A stretch of DNA of 64,000 bases, from NCBI RefSeq assembly GCF_034661175.1, contig NZ_CP141058.1:3410001-3474000 (forward strand), read 5' to 3'. Positions within the stretch are counted from its first letter, which is position 1. Each line of letters starts with the position of its first letter. Of the stretch, positions 55,058 to 63,431 are shown piece by piece. The notes beneath the pieces were generated by a model. It worked only from the letters and a program-made list of their open reading frames with translations. It did no database searches and was not told the DNA's origin. The DNA is from Nocardioides renjunii. Lineage in GTDB: Bacteria > Actinomycetota > Actinomycetes > Propionibacteriales > Nocardioidaceae. Position numbers and translations under genes: made by a program.

Positions 55058-56416
55058 ATGACCGAGTTGCCGCGCAAGGCCGCCGCCCGTACGGCACGAC
55101 TCGCTGCGCTGCCCCTGGGCTATGCGGGGCGGCAGGCGTGGGGCCTCGGCAGGCGGCTGGGCGGCAAGCCCGCCGAGGCCGTCCTGTCCGACGTCCAGCA
55201 GCGCACGGCGGAGCAGCTCTTCCGCACGCTCGGCGAGCTCAAGGGCGGCGCGATGAAGTTCGGGCAGGTGCTCAGCGTGCTCGAGGCGGCGCTGCCCGAG
55301 GAGGTCTCGGCCCCCTACCGCGAGCACCTCACCGCGCTGCAGGACTCGGCTCCACCCATGCCCACCGCGACGGTCCGCGAGCAGCTCACCCAGCACCTCG
55401 GCGCGGACTGGCGCGAGCGCCTCGTGTGGCTCGACGGCGCCCCGACCGCGGCAGCGTCGATCGGCCAGGTCCACCGCGGACGCTGGGTCGACCACGCCAC
55501 GGGCGCCGACGGCACCGAGCGCGACGTCGCGGTCAAGGTGCAGTACCCCGGTGCCGGCGAGGCGTTGATGAGCGACCTGCGGCAGATCGCCCGGGTCGCG
55601 CGCGGGGTCGCGCCGGTCTTCCCGGGGATCGACATCAAGCCGCTCGTCGCCGAGCTCCAGGCGCGGGCCGCCGACGAGCTCGACTACACGCTCGAGGCCG
55701 AGGCGCAGTCGGCGTACGCCGAGGCGTTCGCCGGCGACCCCGACATCGTGGTGCCCGGCGTGGTGGCCGTGGGCGGCGAGGTGCTCGTCACGGAGTGGAT
55801 GGACTCGCCCTACTCGCTCGCCCACATCATCCGCGAGGGGACCCAGGAGGAGCGCGACCACTACGGCGAGCTGTTCGTCCGCTTCCTCTTCGAGGGGCCG
55901 CACCGCACCGGCATGCTGCACGCCGACCCGCACCCCGGCAACTTCCGCATCCTGCCCGGTCCCGACGGCGAGCCCGGCCGGCTCGGCGTCCTCGACTTCG
56001 GTGCCGTGGCCCGGCTGCCCGGCGGCACCCTGCCCGCGGCGATGGGGCGGCTGATGCGGATCGCCCTCGAGTCCGACGAGGAGTCGCTCGTCGCCGGGCT
56101 GCGCGAGGAGGGCTTCATCAAGGAGCACATCGACGTCGACCCGGCCCTCGTGCTGTCCTACCTCGCGCCCTTCGTGGAGCCCGCCGGCCACGAGCGCTTC
56201 ACCTTCACCCGCGAGTGGATGCGCGAGCAGTTCGAGCGGGTCAACGACCCGCGCGCGGAGACGTTCACCCTCAACACCCGGCTCAACCTGCCGACCTCCT
56301 ACCTGCTGATCCACCGCACCTGGCTCGGTGGCATCGGCCTGCTGAGCCAGCTCGGCGCGACGGCGCCGTTCCGCGGGATCCTCGAGGAGTCGCTGCCGGG
56401 ATTCGCCGTCGACTGA
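55058..56416 (+). CDS. ABC1/UbiB (AarF) family atypical kinase
   Basis: A 452-residue atypical protein-kinase-like protein. The family KxGQ motif is AMKFGQVLS (Lys67, Gln70), ASIGQVHRG is the Ala-rich nucleotide loop, and Lys160 (VAVKVQYPG) is the ATP-binding lysine. HADPHPGNF and LGVLDFGAVAR are the catalytic and metal loops. Members support isoprenoid-lipid or quinone biosynthesis by ATP-dependent extraction. It is divergent from the small secreted peptide gene. Confidence 0.92.
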   Translation: MTELPRKAAARTARLAALPLGYAGRQAWGLGRRLGGKPAEAVLSDVQQRTAEQLFRTLGELKGGAMKFGQVLSVLEAALPEEVSAPYREHLTALQDSAPPMPTATVREQLTQHLGADWRERLVWLDGAPTAAASIGQVHRGRWVDHATGADGTERDVAVKVQYPGAGEALMSDLRQIARVARGVAPVFPGIDIKPLVAELQARAADELDYTLEAEAQSAYAEAFAGDPDIVVPGVVAVGGEVLVTEWMDSPYSLAHIIREGTQEERDHYGELFVRFLFEGPHRTGMLHADPHPGNFRILPGPDGEPGRLGVLDFGAVARLPGGTLPAAMGRLMRIALESDEESLVAGLREEGFIKEHIDVDPALVLSYLAPFVEPAGHERFTFTREWMREQFERVNDPRAETFTLNTRLNLPTSYLLIHRTWLGGIGLLSQLGATAPFRGILEESLPGFAVD

Positions 56417-56448
56417 GCCCACCGCCCGGGCGCGGGCGAGGTGGCACG

Positions 56449-56862
56449 ATGACGCGCATGGACGCCTCCACCTCCCTCGCCCGCTGGCACGCCGTCGTCG
56501 AGAGCCGCGACCCTGCCGGGCTGCCGGGCCTGGTCGCGCAGGACGCAGTCTTCCGCAGCCCGGCGGTGCACACCCCGCAGCAGGGCCGCGACACCGTCGT
56601 CGGCTACCTCACCGCCGCCTTCACGGTGCTCGGCCCCGCGCTGACCTACGAGCGCGAGTGGCTGGGCGAGGACTCGGCCGTCCTGCAGTTCCGCACCGAG
56701 GTCGGGGGCCTCGACGTCTCCGGGGTCGACATCATCACCTGGGACGAGGACGGCCTGATCGCCGACTTCACCGTGATGGTGCGACCGGCCAAGGGGCTGC
56801 AGGCCGTGGTCGAGCAGATGGGCGCCGAGCTGCTCCGGATGCTGGAGGCGGCGGGCTCGTAG
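56449..56862 (+). CDS. NTF2/SnoaL-like protein
   Basis: A 137-residue cone-shaped NTF2-fold protein. The N-terminal helix is SLARWHAVVESRDPAGLPGL, then VAQDAVFRSPAVHTPQQGRD and the strands LDVSGVDIITWDEDGLIADF. Such proteins bind or isomerise small hydrophobic ligands. It lies 32 bases after the ABC1 gene. ATG 56449 has GAGG seven bases upstream; ATG 56458 is the alternative. Confidence 0.85.
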   Translation: MTRMDASTSLARWHAVVESRDPAGLPGLVAQDAVFRSPAVHTPQQGRDTVVGYLTAAFTVLGPALTYEREWLGEDSAVLQFRTEVGGLDVSGVDIITWDEDGLIADFTVMVRPAKGLQAVVEQMGAELLRMLEAAGS

Positions 56863-56882
56863 GGGTGGTCCGCGGCGCTGAG

Positions 56883-57092
56883 GGTGGCGGCACATCGCAC
56901 GTACGAGGCAGCCGGAACGGCGACCTGCCGCCACCACCCGCGGCGCCCGCGCCAAGGTGGCGGCACACCGCACGTACGAGGCCGCCGGAACGGCAACCTG
57001 CCGCCACCAGCCGCCACCACCCGGTGCACCCGCGGCAAGGTGGCGGCACACCGCACGTACGAGGCCGCCGGAACGGCAACCTGCCGCCACCA
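56883..57092 (+). repeat. Three 54-bp palindromic-ended repeats
   Basis: Copies at 56883-56936, 56956-57009 and 57039-57092. Copies 2 and 3 are identical and copy 1 differs at three bases. Each begins GGTGGCGGCA and ends TGCCGCCACC (10-bp inverted ends) around a core with GCACGTACGAGGC. Linkers of 19 and 29 bases include a second shared element, CGGCGCCCGCGCCAAGGTGG (56941-56960 and near 57097-57116). They fill the 352-base gap before the methyltransferase gene; no gene is seen there. Confidence 0.95.
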
Positions 57093-57214
57093 CTCGCGGC
57101 GCCCGCGCCAAGGTGGGCCGCACATCCGACGATGCCTCATCAGCAACAGCTGAGGCGGCGAGACCACCCCGTACGTGTGAGCTCCAGTCGGGCCGCACGC
57201 TGCCACACTGCAGG

Positions 57215-58276
57215 ATGACCGACTTGTCCTCCGAGCAGCTGGCCGAGCGCCTCTTCGGCTCCCTGCTGGGCACCATCGACGTCCTGTCCGTCTACCTCGG
57301 CGACCGCCTCGGCTGGTATCGCAGCCTCGTCGACGACGGTCCGGCGTCCGCGCCGACGCTCGCCGAACGCACCGGGACCGACGCCAGGTATGCCCGCGAG
57401 TGGCTCGAGCAGCAGGCCGTCACGGGATACCTCACGGTCCAGCAGGACGGCGGACCCGACGAGCGGATGTTCTCCATCCCGCCGGCAACGGCCGAGGTGA
57501 TGACCGACACCGCCAGCGTGAACCACCTGGCACCCTTCGCCCGGATGTTCGCCGCGACCGGGCCCACCCTGCCGCAGCTGGTCGAGGCCTACCGCACGGG
57601 CGGCGGCGTCTCCTGGGAGCAGCTCGGGTCCGACGCCCGCGAGTCGCAGGCCGACGGCAACCGCCCGTGGTTCGACTCACGGCTGGCTCCTGCCCTCGCG
57701 GACGTACCCCGGGTGCACGAGGCGCTGAGCAGGCCGGGTGCCTCCGTGCTGGACGTCGGGGCGGGCGGGGGGTGGTCGACGATCGCCCTGGCCCGGGCCT
57801 ATCCGGATGCCGACGTGTCGGGAATCGACATCGACCGCCCGTCGGTGGAGCTGGCTCGCGCCAACGCAGCGGCTGCCGGGGTGGCCGTCGAGTTCCGCCA
57901 CGGCGATGCCGCGGACCTCGCCCCGGGCAGCTACGACGTGGCGTTCGCGTTCGAGTGCGTCCACGACATGCCCGCGCCGGTCGAGGTCCTGTCCGCCGTG
58001 CGCCGGGCGCTCGCGCCGGGTGGCTGCCTGGTGGTGATGGACGAGGCGGTCGCCGAGACGTTCGCTCCCGACGGCGACGAGCTCGAGCGGCTGATGTACG
58101 GCTTCAGCCTGCTCATCTGCCTCCCCGACGGCCTGTCCCGACGGCCGAGCGCGGGGACCGGCACCGTGATGCGTCCCGCGGTGCTGAAGGCGTACGCGAG
58201 CGAGGCAGGCTTCACCGACATGGAGGTCCTGCCGATCGAGGACTTCGGGTTCTGGCGGTTCTACCTCCTGACGTGA
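57215..58276 (+). CDS. Class I SAM-dependent methyltransferase with N-terminal winged helix (Rv2258c-like)
   Basis: A 353-residue protein. The N-terminal winged-helix dimerisation region (about 1-90; RTGTDARYAREWLEQQAVTG) resembles O-methyltransferases and Rv2258c. The SAM domain (about 160-350) has VLDVGAGGGWSTIALARAYP, SGIDIDRPSVELA and FECVHDMPAPVEVLS. The substrate is unknown; small phenolic or polyketide compounds are typical of this architecture. It sits directly downstream of the three 54-bp repeats. Confidence 0.9.
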   Translation: MTDLSSEQLAERLFGSLLGTIDVLSVYLGDRLGWYRSLVDDGPASAPTLAERTGTDARYAREWLEQQAVTGYLTVQQDGGPDERMFSIPPATAEVMTDTASVNHLAPFARMFAATGPTLPQLVEAYRTGGGVSWEQLGSDARESQADGNRPWFDSRLAPALADVPRVHEALSRPGASVLDVGAGGGWSTIALARAYPDADVSGIDIDRPSVELARANAAAAGVAVEFRHGDAADLAPGSYDVAFAFECVHDMPAPVEVLSAVRRALAPGGCLVVMDEAVAETFAPDGDELERLMYGFSLLICLPDGLSRRPSAGTGTVMRPAVLKAYASEAGFTDMEVLPIEDFGFWRFYLLT

Positions 58277-58285
58277 GCAGGCGGC

Positions 58286-60298
58286 CTAGACCCAGAACCC
58301 CCGGCCGCCGTAGAGGTCGCCGAACTGCTCGCGGTACGACGACGCGGGGCTGCGGGACCCGAGGTAGGACCCGACCACCGCGGCGCCGAGGTCGTCGAGC
58401 TCGGGGCTCACCATCCGGCCGTCGACCCGTCGGGCCATCGAGTCGATGAACCGGGCCAGGCCGGGGTCCTCCCCCAGCCGGAAGAACGTCACCTGCGCCC
58501 CCAGCCGCGCGGCCGCGTCGAGCTCGCGGACGGAGTGGGCGATCGTCAGCGGGTGCGGCGGGTAGGAGAACCACACCTCGCCGTCGCTCTCGAGGTGGGC
58601 GGTCGGCTCGCCGTCGGTGACGACCAGCAGCACCGGCTGGGCGTTGGGGTGCTTGCGGAAGAACCGGTTGGCCAGCAGCAGCCCGTGGTGCAGGTTGGTG
58701 CCCTTGTCCCACCGGGCGTCGAGCCCGGTCAGCTCCTCGATCTCCATCACCTGCGCATGCCGGCCGAAGGCGATCAGCTGCAGGTCGTCGCCGCGGAACC
58801 GTGACCGGATGAGCTGGTGCAGCGCCAGCGCGGTGCGCTTCATCGGCACCCAGCGCCCGTCCATCGCCATCGAGAACGAGGTGTCGACCAGCAGCGCGAC
58901 GGCCGCCTGGGTCCGCGCCTCGGTCTCGACGACCTCGATGTCGTCGACCTGGATGCGCACCGGCGAGCCGCCGTCGCGCAGCACCGCGTTGGTGATCGTG
59001 CGGGAGACGTCCCACGGCTCGGTGTCGCCGAACTCCCACCGGCGGCTCGCACCGGACGGCTCGCCCGCGAGTCCCGTCGTACGCGTCTCGCGGGCGCCGG
59101 AGCGCCCGCTCATCCGGTCGGCGACGTCGCGCAGGAGCGCCTTGCCGAGCTGGCGCATCGCCTTGGGCGAGAGCCGCAGCTCACCGTCGGAGCCGCGCTT
59201 GAGGTAGCCGCTGTCGCGCAGCGCCCGCTCGAGCTCCTGCAGCGTCTTGGCGGCGACGGCAGCGTCGTCGCCGACCTGCCGGGCCAGCGCCTCGAGGTCG
59301 ACGTCGTCGAGGCGGGCGCCGCGGTGCGACTGCGCGAGCTGGTCGGCCAGCGCGTCGAGCTGGGCGAGGTCCTGGAAGGCGCCGGTGCCGTCGCCGAGGC
59401 CCATGCCCTGCTCCCCCTCGAAGCCCTCCGAGCCCGACCAGTCCTCGCCGGGGCGCAGCGCCTGGAGGTTGGCGTCCATGCGGGCGAGCTGCTCCATCAG
59501 CTGCGGCGAGCCGAACGCCTGCTGCGACAGCTCCATCAGCTCCTGGCGCTGCTCCTCGGTCATCGAGTTGAGCATCCGCTGGGCCGCCGCGGCGCGCTGG
59601 GCGAGCTGGTCGAGCAGCTCGTCGATGTCCTGCGGGCCCTCGGGGAAGAAGTCGCCGTGCTTGTCCATGAACTCACCGAACGCCTCGTCGACGGCGGCCC
59701 TGTCCTCGTCCGAGCCGTCGGACTGCGCGTGCTTCTCGAGCAGCTCGTTGAGGTCGCCGAGCATCTCCTGCACCGCGGCCCGGTCCTCGTCGGTGGCGCC
59801 CTCGAGGGCCTGCTTCATGCCGGCGAAGCGCTGGTCGAGCAGCTCGCGGCCGAGCAGGTCCTTGATCTGCTCGTAGGACTCGCGCGCCTCGGAGGACTGC
59901 CAGTCGTACGACGACAGCTCGCTCACCGCGGCGGGGGTCGAGGGCGGCAGGTTGTCGAGCACCATCTCGCGGAAGTCGCGGTCGCCGTCGTCCATGGTGA
60001 TGTCGCGGGCCAGCTGCCCGCGCTCGGCGAGCAGCGCCTTGTCGAGGAGCTCGCGCACCTCGCGCATGGTGCCGTCGAGGTTGTTGCGCTGCAGGATCTC
60101 CTGGCGTCGCTCGGCCACCCGCCGGGCGAGCTCGTCGAGCCCGGCCTGGTCCTCGCTGCCGCGTCGCAGGTACTCACGCATCGCGTGCTCGGGCGAGTAG
60201 CCGGCCATCACGTCCTGGCCGATGGCGTCGAGGGCGTCGGCCAGGTCGACCGGAGGGGCGAGCGGGTCGCCGCCGTCGTAGCGCGTGAACCGGCTCAT
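58286..60298 (-). CDS. VWA-domain protein partner of MoxR-type ATPase
   Basis: A 670-residue protein. A long helical, Glu/Gln/Leu-rich region (about 20-350) precedes a von Willebrand A domain (about 460-640) with an intact metal site DTSFSMAMD (Asp472, Ser474, Ser476) and VVTDGEPTAH. Together with the AAA ATPase two genes upstream it forms a MoxR/VWA or magnesium chelatase-like pair, as used in metal-centre insertion or protein remodelling. The ATG at 60298 overlaps the GNAT stop by four bases. The client is unknown. Confidence 0.88.
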   Translation of the reverse strand: MSRFTRYDGGDPLAPPVDLADALDAIGQDVMAGYSPEHAMREYLRRGSEDQAGLDELARRVAERRQEILQRNNLDGTMREVRELLDKALLAERGQLARDITMDDGDRDFREMVLDNLPPSTPAAVSELSSYDWQSSEARESYEQIKDLLGRELLDQRFAGMKQALEGATDEDRAAVQEMLGDLNELLEKHAQSDGSDEDRAAVDEAFGEFMDKHGDFFPEGPQDIDELLDQLAQRAAAAQRMLNSMTEEQRQELMELSQQAFGSPQLMEQLARMDANLQALRPGEDWSGSEGFEGEQGMGLGDGTGAFQDLAQLDALADQLAQSHRGARLDDVDLEALARQVGDDAAVAAKTLQELERALRDSGYLKRGSDGELRLSPKAMRQLGKALLRDVADRMSGRSGARETRTTGLAGEPSGASRRWEFGDTEPWDVSRTITNAVLRDGGSPVRIQVDDIEVVETEARTQAAVALLVDTSFSMAMDGRWVPMKRTALALHQLIRSRFRGDDLQLIAFGRHAQVMEIEELTGLDARWDKGTNLHHGLLLANRFFRKHPNAQPVLLVVTDGEPTAHLESDGEVWFSYPPHPLTIAHSVRELDAAARLGAQVTFFRLGEDPGLARFIDSMARRVDGRMVSPELDDLGAAVVGSYLGSRSPASSYREQFGDLYGGRGFWV

Positions 60299-60819
60299 CG
60301 GAGGCTCTTCCTCATCCAGACGTCGTCGGGCCACCCACGGTCACCCACGCGCTCGGCCTCCTCGAAGCCGTGCGCGCGGTAGAAGGCGAAGGCCTGGTCG
60401 TTGCCGTCGACCACCTCGAGCCACAGCTCGTCGCCCTCGACCATCGCCTCGACCTCCGCGAGCAGCCGTCGCCCGATCCCGAGCCCCTGGTGGTCGGGGT
60501 GGACGTAGAGCTTCCACATCACCTCGCGGTCGCCGGTGACGTGCGGGAAGTCGCGGTGCGAGGCCGAGAGCCGTCCGAAGCTGGTCATCGCGACGACCTG
60601 CCCGTCGCGCTCGGCGAGCAGCATCCGCACCCGCGGCAGCGTGTCGGCGAAGCGCTCCGGCGTCCACCACTGGTCGAGCATCAGCTGGGCGTACGCCGCG
60701 TCGATCGGGCCGTAGGTCGGCGGCACGACGGCCTCGCCGAGGGCGCGCAGTGCCGGGATGTCCTCGACCGTGCCGGGACGGAGGACGGCGTCGGCCACCC
60801 GCTCGCGCGTCTCAGCCAT
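60295..60819 (-). CDS. GNAT-family N-acetyltransferase (between ATPase and VWA genes)
   Basis: A 174-residue GNAT enzyme with VMWKLYVHPDHQGLGIGRRL as strand 4 and acetyl-CoA loop, and NDQAFAFYRAHGFEEAERVG at the end. It overlaps the ATPase stop by 8 bases and the VWA start by 4, so the three are one operon. Acetylation of the ATPase, the VWA protein or their client is an open possibility; the substrate is unknown. Confidence 0.9.
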   Translation of the reverse strand: MAETRERVADAVLRPGTVEDIPALRALGEAVVPPTYGPIDAAYAQLMLDQWWTPERFADTLPRVRMLLAERDGQVVAMTSFGRLSASHRDFPHVTGDREVMWKLYVHPDHQGLGIGRRLLAEVEAMVEGDELWLEVVDGNDQAFAFYRAHGFEEAERVGDRGWPDDVWMRKSLR

Positions 60820-62209
60820 AGACGGTCTCCCCGGCGTCGGTGTCCTTGCCGATCTTGCGGGCGAGGTAGAGCCCCTCCAGGGCCAGCTCGAGCGCGGCGG
60901 CGCGCTCGCCGTCGTTGGTCGCGCCCAGCCGGTCGCACACCGCGTCGTAGAGGTCGGACTCACCCAGGACGGGCAGTCCGGCCAGGAAGTCGCGGGCACC
61001 GACCCTGGCGCCGGTGCTCACCATCGCGCCCCCCTCGATCGCGTCGACCAGCAGCCGCAGGTCGATGCCCGCGAGGTGGGCCCGCACCGTCTCGGCGACG
61101 GCGGTCCGGAGCAGGTGGGTCAGCACCTCGGTCTCGCGGCCCTCCTCGCCGGTCTCGAACTCGATCTTGCCGCCGAGCACGTCGACCGCGGTCTCGAGGT
61201 CCACGACGCGGGCGACCGCCTGCTCCTCGCCCTGGGTGGTCGCGCGGTGCAGCGCGGCGGCGGCGATCGTCTCCGCGCCGGCGATGGCGAAGCGGGCGCT
61301 GACGCCCGAGCGCTGGTCGACCGACTGCGAGTCGCGCAGGTGGCGGGTGAACCGCGCCAGCACCTCGATCAGGTAGGCCGGCACCTCGGCGACGAGGTCG
61401 GCCTCCTGCTCGATGACCGCGATCTCCTGCTCCACCTCGCGCGGGTAGTGGGTGCGGATCTCGGCGCCGAAGCGGTCCTTGAGCGGGGTGATGATCCGCC
61501 CGCGGTTGGTGTAGTCCTCCGGGTTGGCGCTCGCGACGACGAGCACGTCGAGCGGCAGGCGGAGGATGTAGCCGCGGATCTGGATGTCGCGCTCCTCCAT
61601 CACGTTGAGCATCGCGACCTGGATCCGCTCGGCGAGGTCGGGCAGCTCGTTGATGGCGACGATGCCGCGGTGGCTGCGCGGGATCAGCCCGAAGTGGATC
61701 GTCTCCGGGTCGCCGAGGTGGCGGCCCTCGGCGACCTTCATCGGGTCGACGTCGCCGATGAGGTCGGCGACGGAGGTGTCCGGCGTCGCCAGCTTCTCGG
61801 CGTAGCGCTCGTCGCGGTGGCGCCACGAGATGCGCAGGTCGTCGCCGTAGGTCGCGGCCGCCTGCTGCGAGGTGACGGTGATCGGCTCGTAGGGGTGCTC
61901 GCCGAGCTCGGAGCCGGAGATGACCGGCGTCCACTCGTCGAGCAGTGCGACGAGGGAGCGCAGCAGCCGGGTCTTGCCCTGCCCGCGCTCGCCGAGCAGC
62001 ACGATGTCGTGGCCGGCGAGAAGCGCCCGCTCGACCTGGGGGATGACGGTCTCGGAGAAGCCGTGGAGGCCCGGCCACGGGTCCTCGCCGCGGGCCAGGC
62101 GGGCCAGCAGGTTGTCGCGGATCTCCTGGCGGAGGGTCTTGAGCTCGTGGCCGCTCGCGCGGAGCTGGCCGAGGGTGCTGGCTTCGGGGTGCTGGGTCGG
62201 TGCAGTCAC
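60812..62209 (-). CDS. MoxR/ChlI-type AAA+ ATPase
   Basis: A 465-residue AAA+ protein. Walker A is GERGQGKT (residues 73-80), Walker B region GIVAINELPDLAERIQVAML, sensor 1 VLVVASANPEDYTNRG and the arginine-finger zone ITPLKDRFGAEIRTHYPREV. It is related to magnesium chelatase subunit I and often annotated as a sigma-54-interacting or magnesium chelatase-like protein. It heads the operon ATPase-GNAT-VWA. The GTG start at 62209 has GGAGG close upstream, with a short spacer. Confidence 0.9.
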   Translation of the reverse strand: MTAPTQHPEASTLGQLRASGHELKTLRQEIRDNLLARLARGEDPWPGLHGFSETVIPQVERALLAGHDIVLLGERGQGKTRLLRSLVALLDEWTPVISGSELGEHPYEPITVTSQQAAATYGDDLRISWRHRDERYAEKLATPDTSVADLIGDVDPMKVAEGRHLGDPETIHFGLIPRSHRGIVAINELPDLAERIQVAMLNVMEERDIQIRGYILRLPLDVLVVASANPEDYTNRGRIITPLKDRFGAEIRTHYPREVEQEIAVIEQEADLVAEVPAYLIEVLARFTRHLRDSQSVDQRSGVSARFAIAGAETIAAAALHRATTQGEEQAVARVVDLETAVDVLGGKIEFETGEEGRETEVLTHLLRTAVAETVRAHLAGIDLRLLVDAIEGGAMVSTGARVGARDFLAGLPVLGESDLYDAVCDRLGATNDGERAAALELALEGLYLARKIGKDTDAGETVYG

Positions 62210-62292
62210 GTCCTCCACGCTAGACCGGGCCCGCAACGTCGAGTGCGCTCGAAGGTGCGCCGAGGGCCTCGGGCCGCTCCGACCCGCCCACC

Positions 62293-62781
62293 TCAGGAGA
62301 GGTCGAGGTACATCACGTGCAGCCCGACCCGGCCGTGGCTGGCGCTGTCGAAGGCGCCGGGCACCGTGCCGACGACCACGAAGCCGAGGTCCTGCCACAG
62401 GCGGACGGCGGCGGTGTTGGTCTCGACCACGGCGTTGAACTGGATGCCGGCGAAGCCCTGCTCCCGGTGCCACTCGACGGCGTGGGCGCCCAGCGTGCGG
62501 CCGACGCCGCGACCGCGCGCGGAGGGGTCCACCATGAACGACGCGGTGCCGACGTGGGAGCCGCGGCCGGGCCGGTTGGGTCCCATCTTGGCCGTGCCGA
62601 GGATCCGTCCGTCTTTGTCGCCGACCAGCACCACGACGTGGCTGCCGTCGAACCACCACCCGCGCGCCTGCTCCGAGGTGGCGCCGAGCGGGTAGGCGTA
62701 CGTCTCGCCGGCCTCGACGATCTCGCGCCAGAACGGCCAGATCGCCGGCCAGTCGGCCTCGGTCGCCGGGCGGATCCTCAC
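62293..62781 (-). CDS. GNAT-family N-acetyltransferase
   Basis: A 162-residue GNAT protein starting VRIRPATEADWPAIWPFWRE at GTG 62781. The CoA loop is GTASFMVDPSARGRGVGRTL, and AAVRLWQDLGFVVVGTVPGA closes the fold. It resembles L-amino acid or phosphinothricin acetyltransferase-like members but substrate residues are not diagnostic. It overlaps the DinB gene stop by four bases. Confidence 0.9.
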   Translation of the reverse strand: MRIRPATEADWPAIWPFWREIVEAGETYAYPLGATSEQARGWWFDGSHVVVLVGDKDGRILGTAKMGPNRPGRGSHVGTASFMVDPSARGRGVGRTLGAHAVEWHREQGFAGIQFNAVVETNTAAVRLWQDLGFVVVGTVPGAFDSASHGRVGLHVMYLDLS

Positions 62782-63302
62782 AGGTCCCTCGCCCCGTCGA
62801 TCGACTCCCGGACCAGGTCGGCGTGTCCGCAGTGGCGGGCGTACTCCTCGACCATGTGGACCAGGATCCAGCGCAGGCTGCACTGCTCACCGCGCCGCGA
62901 GCGCACCGCGAGGCGGTCGAGGCCTCCGTCGGCGAGGGCCTCCTCGAGCGCGGCGTCCGAGGCCGCGACCTGCTCGACGAGCATCGCGTCGAGCTCGGCC
63001 GGGCTGTCGTGGACCGCGCTGTGCCAGTCCCAGTCCTCGTCGGCGTCCCAGTCGACGTCGGCCCAGATGCCGCTCGGCTCACGGCCGTGGAGCATCACCT
63101 CGAACCACCAGTGCTCGACGAACGTGAGGTGCTTGAGCATCCCGCCCAGGGCCAGGTCGCTCCGGCCGACGGTGCGGGTGAGCTGCTCGGCGTCCAGGCC
63201 CTCGGCCTGGCGCCGCAGCGTGGCGCGGAAGTGGTCGAGGAAGCCGCGGAGCGTCGTCAGCTCGTCCGCGGCGACGGGTGGGTCGGTGCGCTGGATCGCC
63301 AT
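62778..63302 (-). CDS. DinB/DUF664 family protein (possible mycothiol-dependent enzyme)
   Basis: A 174-residue four-helix DinB-fold protein. Metal-binding His candidates lie in LGGMLKHLTFVEHWWFEVML and LRWILVHMVEEYARHCGHAD. The pattern fits the DUF664 group, some of whose members use mycothiol in actinobacteria. The start MAIQRTDPPVAADELTTLRG at 63302 matches the family N-terminus. Its precise activity is unknown; coupling to a GNAT gene suggests a joint detoxification role (inference). Confidence 0.88.
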   Translation of the reverse strand: MAIQRTDPPVAADELTTLRGFLDHFRATLRRQAEGLDAEQLTRTVGRSDLALGGMLKHLTFVEHWWFEVMLHGREPSGIWADVDWDADEDWDWHSAVHDSPAELDAMLVEQVAASDAALEEALADGGLDRLAVRSRRGEQCSLRWILVHMVEEYARHCGHADLVRESIDGARDL

Positions 63303-63431
63303 GGCGGCGAACCTAGTGCGTGGACACGCGGACAGGACACCGGATTCCGGCGCCATCGCACGCTCGTGCGCGGTGGCTGCCCCGGGTTCTGTCCGCGCGT
63401 CTCCGCAACAGAGGCGACTCGGAGGGTCGCC

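Noticed and set aside
56883..57153. A small protein coded by the 54-bp repeats (VAAHRTYEAAGTATC-type repeats)
   Set aside because: The frame exists only because the repeat keeps it open; there is no good ribosome site and the spacing between copies is irregular.
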